64,000 bases of DNA from Asterias amurensis (Eukaryota > Echinodermata > Asteroidea > Forcipulatida > Asteriidae): the NCBI RefSeq assembly GCF_032118995.1, contig NC_092662.1, forward strand, positions 744,001-808,000, read 5' to 3'. Positions within the stretch are counted from its first letter, which is position 1. Each line of letters begins with the position of its first letter. The notes under the pieces were generated by a model, which did not search any database, was not told the DNA's origin, and saw nothing but the letters and a program-made list of their open reading frames with translations. Below are positions 18,024 through 32,500 of the stretch, in pieces. The translations under genes and the position numbers were made by a program.

Positions 18024-19959
18024 AAGGCAGTATAACCATTGTTACTTTTAAATCCCTCATCAATGGTTTTAGAATCTAAACTAATTACGGAGGCATATCC
18101 ACTTACAAAAATGTGTACACTTACATGTTTGCAAACTTGAGGTTTTTTATACATCTAATTTGTTATAATTCAAGACATATACACATGTATGGGTTTTAAG
18201 ATGTGACAACAACTTGTTAAAAACTTGTGGAGGGGGCTCAAGACAAAAACCCAATTATTTACTTATTCCAATATCAAAATGCTAAGCACATTTAGTTTTT
18301 AAGCACAAATATGTGGGGAACCATCTCATGTAGTCTACATGCAAAAACTTGAATTTTAGCTGGTATTCCGATTTTGCTAAGCAATTTCTACAGTAATGTA
18401 TAAGGGTTTTTACTAATCCCACATCATTATTTTTTGCTCATCAAAACACTACAGCTAAGGCATGACATAGGTCTTTTGAATAATCCTAACATTTCCAAAT
18501 CCTCCATAATCCTTAAACCCATCTCTGATTTTGTTGGTTAAGCACTGCTAGGCCAAAAACAAAATAGTTATGACTTGGCCAGGCATAGCATTTTTATTAG
18601 ACACATTTGGTTGTTGAGTTATAGTAGACTGTCCGTGTTGTGTGGCCATCTTTGTTACAGTGATAATGACAGGTCTTCTCAAACATTTTTAAGGAACCAG
18701 ACTATTGTTCATTCAAGTCTCAGTTTGGTTCACAAGGGGATGACTATCAGAAAAGCAAAATGGCCAAACCATTGGCTCCTCCCACAATGCGTAACGTACC
18801 TCTGCACAATTTCCACCATTTTGGAGTCACCTCCAATGTGTACATTTTTTGGACGCCACAAATGGCGAACAGGCTAGGCGTATGTGGGTAGGAGTGAAAT
18901 GGGACTATAGAGCATTTTGGAGGAATCAGTGGGTCTCTACGGTTTTAAGGGATGCAAAATGCAAACCCGACATAACATCAAAATGTATATGTACAAGTCC
19001 CAACTTGGAGATTTGGGAAACTACTGCACTCTAAAACTACCTCATTGTACGCTTTCAATTAACTGAAAGCTCATAAATTTGTACATATATAATATTTTTG
19101 CACTGGCATTTATGAATATTGGATCCAATATAGGAATGTTTTGTTATTTATACATTTTTCAATAAATGTAATTAAGTAACAGAGAAAACAAATACCACTT
19201 ACTACAAAAATGAGTATGTCCTATGTATTATGATGCATTAAGTTATGAAAAGTTATGATATATATTTTTTAAACGAATATCACATCTCCCCAAACTGAGC
19301 TGTGTGTGATTCTTTAATACTGAAAATATATAAAGTTATAATCTTCCCCAAAGAGAAATAATAACCCAAAACTCAGCATATTTTTCTTTAAGCAAGTCGG
19401 GAAGACTTATGTTATTGAAAAAATGTACATCAGCTATATTTTTGACCAAATCAGCTGATTGCCAAATTTTTATTTAAAAGATTTTTGAAAGTTATCGTAA
19501 ACGACATGTTGAGTTGACGATGAACTTATTTAAACTTTCAAGAGTTGTGAAAATTTTCCAGGAAAACCTCAGCAATTTTGACTCCGTCATTGTCAAGAAA
19601 ACAACATAGTTAAGATGAATTACAACCACATATTTAAAAGATATGTTATCAATATAATCACCAAGTGCAAATTAAATTACTCTAATAAGTGCCTCACTGT
19701 CAGGCTTGCAAATGCAGTTTGTTAAAAAAGAAAAAAACAAGAGACCAGTACAGAAAGACTGTACTGTGTTTTCCATTTTCCAATGGTGCAGACAAAATCA
19801 CCAAGAACGAGAAAATCAGATGTGGATCAGCATAAAAGTTGCAAGCCTGCATTGTTTGATTGGGGAAAAACATCTTAAATAAAATCTTTGTTACTTAGTA
19901 ACTATCAGAATCATAACATATTATAATTGTTTAAAGATCTCATAATTTTTATGAAAGAC

Positions 19960-20195
19960 CTGATACTTCATGAAATTGCCTCTCTTGGTCACTGCTTTGA
20001 TGGCCCTTGAAATTTTCTAATAGAATTTTAACATTTCATTATAGAGGTGCCCTTTAACAAGGAGAAATTACCTTAGCACACTTGAAATATTCCAATAGAA
20101 ATGTCCTCATACAGGTGCCCTTAACGAGGAGAACAGGAGAAAGCGCCTTGGTGCCCTTGCCATTTCAAAATTAAAGCATCAGGTCTGTTCTGGAC
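19960..20195 (-). repeat. Dispersed non-TIR repeat, two adjacent partial copies
   Basis: The stretch contains AGAGGTGCCCTTTAACAAGGAGAA and a near repeat ACAGGTGCCCTTAACGAGGAGAA about 75 bp apart, written here only as landmarks (20043 and 20113). Each follows CCAATAGAA/CTAATAGAA and TTGAAAT. Orientation is opposite to the copy at 13301. Confidence 0.35.
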
Positions 20196-21088
20196 CACAA
20201 AAAGGGATGTTTTAAAAATATATCTAGTGGGATTATGGAATATGGTACATTAACACCTGTGCATTCTGTCTACATCCAGGTTTGAACTCATGCCAAAGAA
20301 AGACCACAGACTTCATAATACACAAAGTAAACCTTTGAATCTTGAAAACGAGTATTTACGCTATTCTTAAATCATCCACTATGTTTCAATCTCATTCAAA
20401 TGAGAAACTCTGACCTGTGACATGCTTTCACTAATCCAGTTTTTAGGATTTTGGTGTGGCAGACAAAGTAAACCCTCAAACAACACCACATGCTGGTAAA
20501 ACTCAGTGGTTTTATCATTCATAAAATGTATATTTGTCGTATTATTATTACACTTTTATATTAGTTTTCAACATTTTCACCTTCAACTATTATGACATTT
20601 GGATACTTTTGGTTTCTGTAAAGAATATCCAATTTCCCTAACAAGAAAGTCAATAAGATGTCAATCTGACATTTTAATGCTCTCATTGCCCCGCTCTTTT
20701 GCTTTTGGTTTCCCTTCAAAATTTTACGAAAAGAACAAAATGGCAGTTAATGTCCTTGCCCTTTCCGAGACGAGTTCCCATGCCTATGGTAGACAGTAAG
20801 CTTCCGATTAAACCATTTTACAAATCCCATCTGCAATTTACTTTCATCAAAAAACGCCCAACTTAAAATGCAATAAATGAAATACATATTTATATAATAA
20901 TAATAATAACGATATAAAAGGGATCACTGAACATAATAATAGACATTTTTATACACAGTACCACTTATTACAAACATATTCTTACATCACTCCGATCTGC
21001 TCAATTGTAGTCGAACTCTCATAGATTGAATCTGACCCCAAATTATCTAGAGTTGCTAAGCAGGAAAAATAATCTACAAGTTAAAACT

Positions 21089-21282
21089 GGATCCAATTTC
21101 ACAGAGCTGCTTAAGTAGATAACGTAGTGAAACACAGCAACAATTGTGCTTACCAGAATAAGGTTACCAACCAATAATACCATGTTACATGTAGCATCTG
21201 TGACTGGTATCCTGCTCACTTTTGCTTAGCAGTCGATTTTTAAGCATTATTTCATGCTTGAGCAGCTCTATGAAGCTGGCCC
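21089..21282. repeat. Inverted-repeat element, CCAATTTCATAAAGC family
   Basis: Starts GGATCCAATTTCACAGAGC and ends GCTCTATGAAGCTGGCCC. The interior has GCTTACCAGAATAAGGTTACCAA, cited by position about 21149, and TGGTATCCTGCTCAC, both shared with the copies at 30765 and 31962. Non-coding MITE. Confidence 0.5.
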
Positions 21283-21921
21283 ATGGCTGGTAAACTGTAC
21301 TGGGCAAGATCTTGAATGCTTTGCTGAAAGTAGCAGATGAATGTCATTTCAAGAAGAAAATTCCAAATTACCTTTTTTGTTTTTTCAATCAAACGCTGCT
21401 AACACTTTTCAGTACTACAGAGTACTGTGGACATACAGCCAGAGGTCATTTGCATACGCAGCTCCCAAACTCTGAAACCACCTTCCAACACATGTTGGGA
21501 ATGCAATCTCAATAGGTATGTTCAAGAGTTAACTTCAAACCAATCTGATTAGCATGTGACTTTCTCTTGCCAGTGTTTTCACTTTCATCTTTTGAAATGT
21601 TGTCATGCATTGTTTTGTATATAATGTGAAGTTTCAGAATTGTTTATATTCATCAAGAAAGTTTCAAACCTGTACAGCTCATTTGCCATGGATGGAATGT
21701 ACTTTTCAACGATTTATTATTATGATTAATCCCTATCCTGACCTTAAAACTTTGCCCAACTAAATCAACCCCCTCTCTAATGAATAAAATGTGTCCTTCC
21801 ACTGCCCAGCAGTATCGCTAGCTTGGAAGACATTATTTCCTGCTTAGTAACTCACAAATTTGGAGGAGAAGTTGAAGTAAGGTTTAGATTCTAGCAGAGA
21901 TGGGAAGAGTGCCAGTAAGCG

Positions 21922-25900
<3,979 letters not shown>

Positions 25901-25961
25901 CTAATTGGAAAATGTTATCAGGCCAAAGTAGGAACAATTTTACTTTAGACTTTGCCCTTAA

Positions 25962-26341
25962 AGGCAGTGGACACTATTGGTAATTGTCAAAGAATAGCCT
26001 TCATAGTTGGTGTATCTCAACATATGCATAAAATAACAAACCTGTGAAAATTTGAGCTCAATCGGTCATCGAACTTGCGAGATAATAATGAAAGAAAAAA
26101 GCACCCTTGTCACACGAAGTTATGTGCCTTTAGATGGTTGATTTCGAGACCTCAAGTTCTAAATCTGAGGTCTCGAAATCAAATTTGTGGAAAATTACTT
26201 CTTTTCTCAAAAACTATGGCACTTCAAAGGTAGCCGTTTCTCACAATGTATTATACTATCAACCTCTCCCCATTACTCGTAATCAAGAAAGGTTTTATGA
26301 TGATAATTATTTTGAGTAATTACCAATAGTGTCCACTGCCT
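25962..26341. mobile_element. TTAA-flanked MITE, copy A
   Basis: A 380-bp non-coding element starts AGGCAGTGGACACTATTGG and ends CCAATAGTGTCCACTGCCT, an inverted repeat, with TTAA directly on both sides (25958-25961 and 26342-26345). The interior holds a strong hairpin, GATTTCGAGACCTCA...TGAGGTCTCGAAATC. TTAA target duplication is the hallmark of piggyBac-type transposases, though the termini do not start with the usual CC. It sits in the RAB14 5' intron. Confidence 0.75.
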
Positions 26342-27483
26342 TTAAGGTCATTTGCTTTGTCTTATTAATTCAGAGTTATCAAGTTGACTTATTTGAAAGA
26401 ATTTAAAAAAACTAACAGAACAGAGTAAACAGACCCAACAGACCATGTATCCCAACAGACCATTAACTATCCTGACAACCATAAACAATATAATCAACAA
26501 TCTGACAAGGTTTGCGCCCTCTATTGAAAAAATTAACAACTGCGGTGTCTTTTTGTGCATATTATCTAGGCACTGAAGACACCACAGCAAAGGGTGCGCG
26601 GTGCTTAACACTTCCGTGCCCGGTGCACGCCTGGATTGGTGTATTACCAAAATATTTCAAGACTTCACTTTCTAAAATCTTATCAAGTGAGATGTGAATT
26701 CATAAACAATGATTGTAGAAACCACTCGCCATTTGGCTCAGTCCTTTTATCTATAGATCCTACGCTACAACCACAACCCTGAAAATCGCTGGATCGCCTT
26801 GTTGCCCATGTTGCCACACTTTTATTCCCCTTAAAGATTAAATACAGTCCTAACTAATGCTTGACTATCGCACCACTAGACATCCGGTGGGTGTCTTAAT
26901 AAAAAAGCGTTTGGTGCCCAACCCAACCAAGGAAAACAATTTAACACCAAAAATACACTTGGGCCTAGCCTACACATGTAATTGTAATATTACATTCAAC
27001 TCAACAATGTTTTAAATTGTTAAAACAAGGATTTATTAAACTATGTTGATTTCTTCATTGTAAATTAAAGATAAAAGTCTAAACAAAAACAGCAAATTAC
27101 CATAAAAATAAAACAAGTCATGCATGACAAAATGACATACAAACAAACACACATTTTGACATGTTTGACAAGTGTCTACTCAACTCTGTCTGTCTGCTGA
27201 CTTACAAATCTATCTACAAAGGAGTTATTTGATATCATATGGTGATGTACAGGGTCCTTTTACGAAAAATATTGAAATGGTTAACTTTGTACGGCGCCCT
27301 ACCGGCATCAGCTGCACAGATGGAACGGTACTACAGACAGACAGACAGAGCCGAAAAGCGTATTTAAAAAATATCACTTTTATCGCAAACTTAAAATACT
27401 CACACAATATTCACACCCCTAGATGAATAAAAAAACTCTGCCTCGTCCGATCTTGACTGAAGCAGACGTCAAATCTTTCTTAC

Positions 27484-27680
27484 AAATCTGAGAAATCAGG
27501 AGAGAATTGCTTGTTTTTTTTGCGGTGTAAATGCGGAAGATTTCGCTCCCGTGACCCTCGTCCAAGATGGCCGCTTGCAAACCTCCCTCTGATATGACGT
27601 CATATTTCTAACAGCAGAGGAGGAGGTCGATATACTGCGTGCGCGCCGCCCAAAAGACCAAAATTGATTTCTCTGTTTTT
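27484..27680 (-). promoter_or_regulatory. RAB14 promoter / non-coding first exon region
   Basis: A minus-strand donor (TTT|GTAAGA, exon end 27484) can splice to the acceptor at 25834, 12 nt before the ATG. The stretch is locally CpG-rich. It carries a perfect CRE (27595-27602) and a YY1-like CAAGATGGCCGC at about 27563-27574. The transcription start itself cannot be placed. Confidence 0.45.
27595..27602. promoter_or_regulatory. CRE palindrome TGACGTCA
   Basis: Perfect CREB/ATF palindrome inside the presumed RAB14 first exon or promoter, between the YY1-like site and the donor-side sequence. Function inferred from motif and position. Confidence 0.45.
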
Positions 27681-27702
27681 TCTTCAGGTCGTCTTCATGC
27701 AA

Positions 27703-29453
27703 ATAAAAAACCTGTAAAAAAGCAAAAAGCCAACAATTTCAAAAACTTTGCAAATTTCAGCAAATATTAATCAGTTACGTTGGGGGTGGATTTTCCCTCC
27801 TCATTGCTCTATCTCGGAACAGGATGCTCGTAAATGACACTTGTTATTTTTAAACCAAAGTAGTTTACTTGAGTCCTCCCTCTTCTGTTTCTATGGTCCT
27901 GATCCTCCGTTCACCGCCCACAATTTATTGTTCATTTTGGAAAATGGAAGCAAGCTAGCATAGGATGATGATGCACCAACAAATTTTCCATCCCATCAAT
28001 TTCGGCCGCCACGCCTTATACAACACGCTCAACACAGCCCCCCCCCCCCAAAAAAAAAATGGCCTGCTGCCATGCTGAGTCGACCACACCCAATACTCAT
28101 TTCATGTGCCACACCCACAATGCATCCGCCCTGGAAAAATTATACAGCGAACGGTATGGTTTGATATTGTGTCTATTTTGTTTACCTCTTATTGTGAAAG
28201 AAATTATAAAAATGTACACGACATAAAACCACACAATAAATGTTGTTTGTTTTACTTGTTGGAGACTTTCTAATAAAGGGGATCGGCAGAGAGCTTTTCA
28301 TCACTGGTGATGATGGGGGGGGGGGTCATGTTTGGAGGAAGAAAATAAGGGATGAGGCATAGACCGGCGAAGAGATGGCGGTAGGCAAGGACACAAACAA
28401 ATTAGTTTGCATGGGTAATGATTCAAATCTACTTGTGACTGGTCAATTCAGGGTAAAAGCTTCTCAAGCCAAATTATCCTAAAGCCAAAAATGCAACCGG
28501 CAAATCCATTTATATGCGGGTGTTTGGGGTTATTTGGGGGGGGGGGGCGATTTCCTTCCATGGCCGGTGCAAGACTGTGCTCACAAGAGGGCGCACTTCA
28601 AAGTTAGTGGTCCTTTTTTTGGTGGTGTACAAAGTGTGCTCTCCTCTAGCCCTGACTGACTTCTGGACTAGGAATCAAGTATAGAGAGTGTGAATAGACT
28701 GAAGCTATTAACTCACTGCTTAGTACAGCTCAATTTCATCAAGGTAAGGGTCGTTTGATTATGTTGAACCAATGCCTATATAGGACACAAGTAAACTCCT
28801 TCCACAAAACCTTTGAATGTTAACTTAACCAGTTAAGCAAAATGAAACCTGCCACCAAACACCCAGACTACTTTCCACATGTAAAACCATGGTAAAACTG
28901 AACTACACAACTTACACCCAGTCCATCAGACGGATTATTGACCTCTGACCTGTATAGCAGACTTGACCCATATTTGTTCATTAAATGAGTCAATATCTTT
29001 CTGGTAAAAGTACGGTAGTTCCTGAACTTATTTCATGTTGGGACCACATGGTCGTACACTACTACATACTACTCCTAGTTTTTTAGAACTATTTTGGTTT
29101 CGTTCCGCTATAAAATAGTCGTTGAGTGATAGTGGAACGAAATCAAAATAGTTGTAGGGGTAGGAGTACATGGTCCCATGGATTTGGAATCTCTGAATTT
29201 AATCAGCACAAAACGGAATGATGTGTGGAGTATAAATAGTAATCTAATAATATATATATAACTTGTGTGAATTATGCAATGTCTAAAAACTAATGGCATT
29301 ACCCTTTTTTGACGTTTATGTCAGTGTACGTACAGATGCCTTCCGATAGATCAAGACAGCCAAAGACACCACCACGGACGCAGTATTGAAAACAAACTAT
29401 TGTCAATTCCTTTATTTTTTGTATATTAATTGTGGCCTATTGTTTTCTTTCAG
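27703..29453. other. Divergent intergenic region RAB14 (-) / TSC1 (+)
   Basis: Promoters for both genes should lie within this 1.75 kb. It contains a 12-C plus 10-A run at 28038-28059, and G runs at 28315-28325 and 28536-28547. A possible donor for a TSC1 non-coding first exon lies at 28743 (TCATCAAG|GTAAGG), and an inverted-repeat element at 29039-29178. No protein-coding sequence is recognised. Confidence 0.45.
29039..29178. repeat. Inverted-repeat element with TTTCGTTCCGCTAT arms
   Basis: Left half GGGACCACATGGTCG...ACTCCTAG, GGTTTCGTTCCGCTAT. The right half mirrors it: ATAGTGGAACGAAATC, GTAGGAGTACATGGTCCC. A close relative lies at 44114-44196. Non-coding, probably a MITE. Confidence 0.55.
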
Positions 29454-29461
29454 GTTTTACG

Positions 29462-29527
29462 ATGAAGTTGCCTACCTTGAAATGTGGTTCATTTATACTT
29501 ATAGCCAAGTTGGACTTGAAAATATGA
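29462..29527 (+). other. Upstream ORF (21 residues) in TSC1 5' UTR exon
   Basis: An acceptor (TTTCTTTCAG, exon start 29454) opens the exon that holds the TSC1 ATG. Between acceptor and start codon an ATG at 29462 heads a 22-codon frame ending TGA at 29527, 53 bp before the main ATG. It may lower hamartin translation. Confidence 0.35.
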
Positions 29528-29580
29528 AAGTCTTCAAATTTTCTAGCTGGAGTTAGACGTAGTTGGATTATCTGAGCATC

Positions 29581-32500
29581 ATGGCTCAGCAGATGTCCGA
29601 CCCCAGTGAGTTGTTCCCATTGCTAGAATCCAACGATCTTCATGTCATCCAAGAAATCAAGGCGCTGATACAAGACAATCTTAACTCAGGTGGGTAGCGA
29701 CAAGACAAAAAATGTGGTTTACCTGATATCACCCCCGAGTTTGTAACTTCCACCCTAAACTATGGTGGCCCTGAAGGGACATCGCATAACGCAAACGTGT
29801 GCGCACACGTTTGCGATATGCGATGTCCCTTCAGGGCCACCATACTAAACTGTAGTTATTTACTCCCTTGACCCTTGTACTGTCTGAGCATTCAATATTT
29901 CCCACTGTGGTTGATAGTTATTGAACCATACTCAAGATGAATGGTGTAGTGAATGGTCAGACAGTAGGAGCGGTTGACTATGGGCTGTGTATATACATTC
30001 ATTATATGAGGGCATAGTTTATCATTGAACACCACAGTTGATACCGTTGAGTGGTCAGACAGTAGGAGGGTTGACTATTTGCTGTGTACATACATTCATT
30101 ATATGAGGGCATAGTTTATCATTGAACACCACAGTTGATACCGTTGAGTGGTCAGACAGTAGGAGGGTTGACTACGTTATTGGTGATGCATTCATAACAT
30201 GATTGCCTTCTGACACTGCTATCATTTACTATCAATGGATAAAGGATTTTCGCAATTTCTTCTTTTGAAGATCAATAAAGTTTTCTTATGTCTTATGTCT
30301 TATGTCTTAAGGAGGAAGATATAGACCTTCATCTTGATTTTACTCCACTCCAATTCATTGTAACCAAACTAAGGCCAGACAAAATAGTCTGGTGCCATGC
30401 GCAATGAATGTTATCATTCAACACTGTTCTTGGAAACAGGGAACATGACCAAAATGATGACAGCGTGATAAAGGTCTATTGATTGGTAAGACGACAAGAG
30501 GGAAGATTTTAGAATAATTGTGTGTGTAAACTTTGCTTTGTGATTTACAGCACGTGATCCTGGGTTTCTCAATGCGTTGGTGGATTTCTACATACTCACC
30601 AACTCCCAGAATGCACTGGACCTTCTTGCTGGTGTCCGGGAACCCTTAGACAAGGTATGCCTTGTGGCATTTGTGAATTTTATACATTTTTCCGAACAGG
30701 AGTAAATGTTTGTAATTTGCAACAGAATCTGAGAAGAAAAACCCCGAATAAGAAAGTTAGCACAACAGAAGTATGCTTACCAGAATAAGTTTACCAGTCA
30801 AACTGTAATGTCACATGTACATTTTGGGACTGGTATCCTGCTCATTACTACTTAGCATAGAATTCTTTACACTATTGTCTTCCTAAAAAAGTAGCTCTTT
30901 GAAATTGGGCCTTGGTATACAACACCATATTTGGTTCAAAACTGGCCAGCAAGATGACTAATGAACTAAATGAAACCCTGAGTGCATCCTTGAATGCATC
31001 CAGCAAGGGTGAGAGGGCAAGGTCCATCTTCAAGCAGATCTAGTCCCTAATTGTGCGAGGAAAGAACGAGAGGGTGAGAGGGCAGGGTCCATCTTCAAGC
31101 AGTTCCAGTCCCTAATTGTGCGAGGAAAGAACGATGAAACATAGACCTGATTGCTGCAGTGTGGGATGTAGAAGCGGGATCCATGTCCTCTAGTCAGGTA
31201 TTGTGCTTCAGTGAGATGCCCTTGCCAGTTGATGTCCACAAGGTCATAGCGAATTCGATACATCATTTCAAAATGAGACCAAAAACTAGATGGCTGTACA
31301 GTAATATAAATATTATGACATTTCTTGACAGCCATTGATGGACAGAATGAATGACAACATGAAGGCGGGCCACAAAATGCAGAGTTTGACCTTACTGAGT
31401 CATGTGGTAAGACGGCAGCCATCTTGGCTTCATAAGATCGTCCAAGCTCCTCTATTCATGTCTCTGCTGAATTGCTTAAAGGTAATAGTCCATTCTAACT
31501 TGTTAGGTTTTGTTAGCTTCGTCTCGTTTGTGTCCTTGGGGTCCAATCTGTTACAAAAAGTGTCAATTGTACATAATTTAACAGGTTATTTTTCTGAGTT
31601 ATTTTTTAAAGTGCCTAGAGATAAATTTACAATAGGGGCTATGCAAATCAAATGTATTATTATGATTATTATTACTAACATAGTTGTGCTAGCAATGATG
31701 TCTTTTGGTTTTCTTACCTAGATGGATGTCGATGTTCCAGTGATTATGTGTGGCTTGCTGTCGATAACCACCTTGCTACCCATGATACCCAGCCTGGTTG
31801 GTCCCTCTCTGCCGGAAATCTTTCGGGTATTCTCCCACCTTGCCTCATGGAACGTTAGAAAACCAGGTAGGTCAAGAATTGACCCTAAGTATTATACTTG
31901 AACTCTCCTACTCTACGATAATCATCCAAATGGTTACAATGAAAGATGCAACCCTGCAATCAGGGCCTGATTTCAGTATAAAAAGATGCTCCAAGCACAA
32001 TAGTATTACCAGCTAAAATGCCATTTTACATGTACACATTTTAATTGGTATACTACTTAGTTTGCTAAACAGAAATGTCTAAGCAATAGTTTTAGATCTA
32101 AGCAATAATTTGCTGCTGTAGCTGCTCTATGACATTGGACCCAGATGTATGAAAGATTACTTGATTGATACATAAGTTATGTGAGGTTTGTGGAAACGCC
32201 ATGTGAAAATTTTGGTTCTGAAAAGAAGCGGTGATGTTGTCAGAACCAAAACTACTCAAAAGAGATGTTCACACAGTGTTATCACAAACCTCACCTAATT
32301 GTTCTTCCCCCATGCAAACTTTCAAATCCTACTTATATTGCTGGTTATTAATGAAGGACTTTTTTCTCAACAGGTGGTATCCCTGATGTTTACCAGCTGC
32401 ATTTACAGGTAGCGGTGTATGCACTCTTCCATCGACTCTACGGCATGTACCCATTGAACTTCCTCCAGCATCTCAGATCTTATTATCAAAATAAGAATGA

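Larger units (their letters stand above)
14786..21921. other. 7-kb gene-free region between TEKTL1 and RAB14 (tail to tail)
   Basis: The two genes converge here, so the edges should be their 3' UTRs: AATAAA at 15432 for TEKTL1, and minus-strand AATAAA (TTTATT at 21713) about 200 bp past the RAB14 stop. Between lie a minus-strand tRNA-like SINE at 16737-16802, an 11-C run at 17776, and inverted-repeat elements at 17849-18023 and 21089-21282. A double copy of the non-TIR dispersed repeat lies at about 19960-20195. Open frames such as 18575-18877 are short and look random. Confidence 0.5.

Noticed and set aside
27496-27702. 68-codon minus-strand frame ending 12 nt before the RAB14 first-exon donor, considered as a uORF
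   Set aside because: Its first codon is TTG, not ATG. The only in-frame ATG lies inside the CRE and gives about 35 codons, and the transcription start is unknown.
29954-30172. CRISPR-like or satellite array
   Set aside because: Only 2.3 direct units of 97 bp without spacers, in an animal intron; an ordinary tandem repeat.
31335-31721. 128-codon plus-strand frame across TSC1 exon 3
   Set aside because: It is exon 3 read through its donor into the intron; hamartin homology stops at 31481.
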